Part shown: piece after piece, positions 21,857 through 23,926 of the stretch
How positions within the stretch are numbered: position 1 is the first letter of the stretch
Layout: the number at the start of each line of letters is the position of its first letter
Assembly (NCBI RefSeq): GCF_000955955.1
Contig: NZ_JYJG01000383.1
Location: 1-23,926 of the forward strand
Source of the DNA: Lentzea aerocolonigenes
GTDB taxonomy: Bacteria > Actinomycetota > Actinomycetes > Mycobacteriales > Pseudonocardiaceae
Direction: 5' to 3'
Length of the DNA: 23,926 nt
The notes under the pieces: generated by a model
Seen by the model: the letters and a program-made list of their open reading frames with translations, nothing else
The model's database searches: none
Told to the model about the DNA's origin: nothing
Program-made: the position numbers and the translations under genes

Positions 21857-22681
21857 ATGACCGTGACGCTGCCGTCGGGAGAGACCGTTCCCGCGCTCGG
21901 GATGGGCACGTGGATGATGGCCGAGAAGTCCTCTCTGCGCGCCGCCGAGATCGCGGCGCTGCGGGAGGGCCTCGACCTCGGCCTGACGTTGATCGACACC
22001 GCCGAGATGTACGGGTCCGGCGCTGCCGAGTCGCTCGTCGGCGAGGCGGTTCTCGGACGCCGCGACGAGGTGTTCCTGGTGTCGAAGGTGCTGCCCTCCA
22101 ACGCCTCTGTCACCGGCACGGTGCGCGCGTGCGAGGCCAGCCTGCGCCGCCTCGGCACCGACCGCCTGGACCTCTACCTGCTGCACTGGCGCGGCGGCGT
22201 GCCGTTGTCGCAGACGGTGGAGGCGTTCGCTTCGCTGGTGTCGTCCGGCAAGATCCGGCACTGGGGCGTCAGCAACTTCGACCTGGCCGACATGCGTTCG
22301 CTGGCCGAGTTGCCCGGCTTCTGCCAGACCAACCAGATCCTCTACAACCTGTCGCGGCGCGGCCCGGAGCACGATCTGCTGCCGTGGCAGGCATCCGCCG
22401 GCATGCCGGTCATGGCCTACTCCCCCGTCGAGCAGGGCAGGTTGCTGGGCTCTGCGGTGCTGGCATCGGTGGCGGCCCGGCACGGCGCCACACCCTCCCA
22501 GGTGGCACTGGCGTGGGTGCTGCGGCTGCCTGGTGTCATCGCGATCCCCAAGGCTGGTTCTGCCGCGCACGTGCGGGAGAACGCGGCGGCTTCGTCGTTG
22601 GAGCTGTCCGCAGAGGACCTGGCGGAGCTGGACCGCGCCTTCCCTCCCCCTGCGGGTCCTGAGCCGCTCGAGATGCTTTAG
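21857..22681 (+). CDS. Aldo/keto reductase
   Basis: A 274-aa NADPH-dependent (beta/alpha)8-barrel oxidoreductase that reduces aldehydes or ketones. The catalytic tetrad is complete: Asp47 and Tyr52 ([10 protein letters not shown]), Lys77 (FLVSKV) and His110 (LYLLHW). GVSNFD and the C-terminal [13 protein letters not shown], with the phosphate-binding loop, support NADP(H) use. The length is normal for bacterial DkgA/YtbE-type members. The leaderless start at 21857 follows TACCTT. A SMI1/KNR4-like gene begins 9 nt after its stop, so the two are likely co-transcribed. The physiological substrate cannot be inferred. Confidence 0.92.
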   Translation: MTVTLPSGETVPALGMGTWMMAEKSSLRAAEIAALREGLDLGLTLIDTAEMYGSGAAESLVGEAVLGRRDEVFLVSKVLPSNASVTGTVRACEASLRRLGTDRLDLYLLHWRGGVPLSQTVEAFASLVSSGKIRHWGVSNFDLADMRSLAELPGFCQTNQILYNLSRRGPEHDLLPWQASAGMPVMAYSPVEQGRLLGSAVLASVAARHGATPSQVALAWVLRLPGVIAIPKAGSAAHVRENAAASSLELSAEDLAELDRAFPPPAGPEPLEML

Positions 22682-22690
22682 TTCCGTGCC

Positions 22691-23281
22691 ATGAGCTGGA
22701 CTGGGATCGAGAGCTGGGTCCGCGCGACGTCGCCGACGCTGCACGCCGCGCTCCGGCCGCCCGCCACGGACTCGGACATCGCCTCCGCCGAGGAGTCCCT
22801 CGGGCTGTTGCTGCCGCCTGAGCTCGTCGCGTGGTGGCAGCAGTTCGGCGGTATCGCGCAGACGTACCGGCGCTGGCCGCTCATCCCGCCCCACTGGCAG
22901 CCGCTCGGGCTGGACGGAGCGCTCCGGCTGCGCAAGGTGATGATCGACGCGATCAGCGGCATCCACTTCGCCACCCGCGGCGAGGAGAAGGACTTCGAGG
23001 CGGCGGCGTTGCGGGAACCCGCGGGAACGCCGTGCGTGGAGCTGTGGCTGCCGGCGTGGCTGCCGGTGGCGACCGACGGTCTCGGCTACTGGTTGTTCGT
23101 GGATCTGCGTGGCGGCGAGCAGTACGCGTGCGTGATGGAGTGGGACAAGTACAGCGGCGCGGACCGCGAACCCGTGTGGCCGGGCGTCACGGCGATGCTC
23201 GAGGAGACCGTGCGGGCGTTGAGCGGTGATCACGAGCAGCACCGGCTGGTGTTCGAGCACAACGACTTCTTCTGGGAGTGA
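22691..23281 (+). CDS. SMI1/KNR4-like protein
   Basis: A 196-aa soluble protein. ATDSDIASAEESLGLLLPPELVAWWQQFGGIA (about 25-56) is the typical opening of the SMI1/KNR4 (SUKH) fold, followed by GYWLFVDLRGGEQYACVMEWDKYSGAD, the common central strand region. In bacteria SUKH proteins are often immunity proteins against toxins, though many stand alone with unknown roles. No toxin gene is adjacent here, so immunity is not supported. It starts 9 nt after the aldo/keto reductase stop with no clear Shine-Dalgarno and is probably expressed from that transcript. The C-terminus ends in FEHNDFFWE. Confidence 0.82.
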   Translation: MSWTGIESWVRATSPTLHAALRPPATDSDIASAEESLGLLLPPELVAWWQQFGGIAQTYRRWPLIPPHWQPLGLDGALRLRKVMIDAISGIHFATRGEEKDFEAAALREPAGTPCVELWLPAWLPVATDGLGYWLFVDLRGGEQYACVMEWDKYSGADREPVWPGVTAMLEETVRALSGDHEQHRLVFEHNDFFWE

Positions 23282-23359
23282 GACGTCCGTCCCACTCTCA
23301 CCCCGGCCTCACGCCCGGTTCAGTAACGTGAACAGGTCTTGCCAACCAGACACCAGGAA

Positions 23360-23487
23360 GCGAGGTGAGCGACACATGCCAGGCGACAGTAGCCCGCGCA
23401 GGTCTTTCACCTCGCACGTCCTTTTTGGGCACGCTCCAGTTTCTGGCGTGTGACGCACACCCCCTGCGCAACAAGGGGAGTCACACG
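23360..23487 (+). promoter_or_regulatory. Structured mgtC leader with nested, competing hairpins
   Basis: Three perfect or near-perfect pairings are visible. GCGAGGTGA (23360-23368), the ribosome site of a short upstream ORF, pairs with TCACCTCGC (23407-23415). CACG(CT)CCAG (23430-23439) pairs with CTGGCGTG (23443-23450). CGTGTGAC (23447-23454) pairs with GTCACACG (23480-23487), enclosing CCCCT (23461-23465) paired with AGGGG (23474-23478), which buries the mgtC ribosome site AAGGGGAG (23473-23480). The second and third structures share 23447-23450 and so exclude each other. This is the layout of a translational attenuator. Confidence 0.6.
23376..23453 (+). CDS. 25-aa upstream ORF (leader peptide) before mgtC
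   Basis: ATG 23376 lies 7 nt after GAGGTGA (23362-23368), a good Shine-Dalgarno. The frame encodes MPGDSSPRRSFTSHVLFG, then HAPVSGV, and stops at TGA 23451-23453. The N-terminus has Pro2, Asp4 and Pro7 followed by two Arg, reminiscent of the Pro/Asp-then-Arg layout of the E. coli MgtL leader peptide, which destabilises ribosomes when Mg2+ is low. The stop codon lies within the left arm of the hairpin that hides the mgtC ribosome site, so a ribosome finishing this ORF would open that hairpin. It is probably a regulatory ORF, with no function expected for the peptide itself. Confidence 0.6.
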   Translation: MPGDSSPRRSFTSHVLFGHAPVSGV

Positions 23488-23907
23488 ATGCACGTCTTCG
23501 ACATGACGCTGCGCATTGCCGAGAGCATGGGCCTCGGCGCGTTGATCGGTTTCGAGCGGCAGTACCGCTCGCGCATGGCAGGCCTGCGCACCAACGCCCT
23601 CGTGGCTGTGGGGGCGGCGCTTTTCGTCCTGCTGTCCGCACAAGGGTTCGACGGCCAGGGCGACCCCACGCGGGTCGCGGCCCAGGTGGTGTCCGGCATC
23701 GGTTTCCTGGGCGCGGGCGTGATCCTGCGCGACGGGCTGTCGGTGCGCGGACTGAACACCGCGGCCACGCTGTGGTGCGCGGCCGCGGTGGGGTCGCTGG
23801 CGGGTGCCGGGCTGCACGTCGTGGCAGCGGCGGGCACGGTGGCGATCATCGCGGTCAACATCGGCCTGCGCGAGCTCGGCCGCGCGGTGGACCGCAAGGA
23901 GGACTAG
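23488..23907 (+). CDS. Short MgtC/SapB-family membrane protein
   Basis: A 139-aa protein that matches the membrane domain of MgtC/SapB proteins: LGLGALIGFERQYRSRMAGLRTNALVAVGAALFV, then VVSGIGFLGAGVILRDGLSVRGLNTAATLWCAAAVG, with four to five helices. MgtC is known for survival at low Mg2+ and for inhibiting F-type ATP synthase in some pathogens. The usual C-terminal cytoplasmic domain of longer members is missing. The protein ends in RAVDRKED, so it is a membrane-only form. ATG 23488 has AAGGGGAG at 7-nt spacing. The frame upstream is open back to 23365, but the family homology starts at this ATG. It is preceded by a structured leader with a short ORF. A following gene begins at once, with AAGGAGG inside the last codons. 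Confidence 0.88.
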   Translation: MHVFDMTLRIAESMGLGALIGFERQYRSRMAGLRTNALVAVGAALFVLLSAQGFDGQGDPTRVAAQVVSGIGFLGAGVILRDGLSVRGLNTAATLWCAAAVGSLAGAGLHVVAAAGTVAIIAVNIGLRELGRAVDRKED

Positions 23908-23911
23908 TGGC

Positions 23912-23926
23912 GTGGCCCGGAACGTT
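23912..23926 (+). CDS. Start of a downstream gene (5 codons visible)
   Basis: GTG 23912 lies 9 nt after AAGGAGG (23896-23902), a perfect Shine-Dalgarno located in the last codons of the MgtC-like gene. GTG 23907, overlapping the previous stop, is the alternative start. The window ends after five codons, so the product cannot be named. The arrangement suggests it is co-transcribed with mgtC. Confidence 0.4.

Noticed and set aside
21062..23260. 732-codon minus-strand frame across rbpA, TVP38, aldo/keto reductase and SMI1 genes
   Set aside because: It covers several well-supported genes in other frames and shows no domain.
22691..23281. SMI1/KNR4-like gene as immunity protein of a toxin system
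   Set aside because: No polymorphic toxin, secretion or other immunity gene lies nearby. Its neighbour is an aldo/keto reductase.
23340..23420. M-box magnesium riboswitch upstream of mgtC
   Set aside because: AGGTGAG is present but the other conserved M-box segments are not. The visible pairings fit a leader-ORF attenuator better.
23365..23487. In-frame N-terminal extension of mgtC from GTG 23365
   Set aside because: The family similarity starts at the ATG 23488, which has its own AAGGGGAG, and the added 41 residues are Cys/Arg-rich with no MgtC character.

Overview
The window reads as chromosomal DNA of a high-GC actinomycete, most likely a filamentous member of the Pseudonocardiales. The reasons are the strong GC bias at third codon positions, an actinobacterial RbpA, a very large AfsR/SARP-type regulator, many GTG starts and many apparently leaderless genes. 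The order-level placement is an impression, not a computed result. I saw no rRNA, tRNA, insertion sequence, integrase or CRISPR array.

Layout. 1-853 (minus): HAD hydrolase and the start of an APH-type phosphotransferase, overlapping by 4 nt, behind a perfect 16-bp palindrome. 998-5175 (plus): two tandem secreted carboxylesterases and an MFS exporter in one tight operon. 5192-5306: a large imperfect palindrome at a convergent junction. 5279-8664 (minus): a 1027-aa SARP/NB-ARC/TPR regulator preceded on the same strand by a 50-codon gene for a peptide made of six STDWT repeats. 8815-10062 (plus): membrane diguanylate cyclase. 10070-11788: alpha/beta hydrolase divergent from a PPOX-fold protein and a small membrane protein. 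11781-14870 (minus): small Cys-rich protein, PAS-PAS-GGDEF-EAL protein and VOC protein. 15311-17536 (plus): glycerophosphodiester phosphodiesterase and a UMF1-type MFS protein. 17499-19596 (minus): PadR regulator with two paralogous membrane proteins. 19769-20597 (plus): a tiny ORF and a thymidine kinase gene broken by a 10-bp tandem duplication. 20836-21294 (plus): rbpA, whose intrinsic terminator lies inside the reading frame. 20689-21834 (minus): TVP38/DedA-like protein. 21857-23281 (plus): aldo/keto reductase and a SMI1/KNR4-like protein. 23360-23907 (plus): a structured leader with a 25-codon upstream ORF, then a short MgtC-like protein. A further gene begins at the right edge.

The parts most likely to be undescribed are the STDWT-repeat peptide beside the TPR-containing regulator, and the mgtC leader, where a short ORF is interleaved with mutually exclusive hairpins that can hide or release the mgtC ribosome binding site. 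The frame-disrupting duplication in tdk and the terminator inside rbpA are also worth checking, first as possible sequence errors and then as biology. Much of the rest is ordinary metabolism and signalling: two c-di-GMP enzymes, lipid or ester hydrolysis, transport and small oxidoreductases. Several genes have a TANNNT -10 box 6-8 nt before the start codon, so leaderless transcription is a recurring feature.
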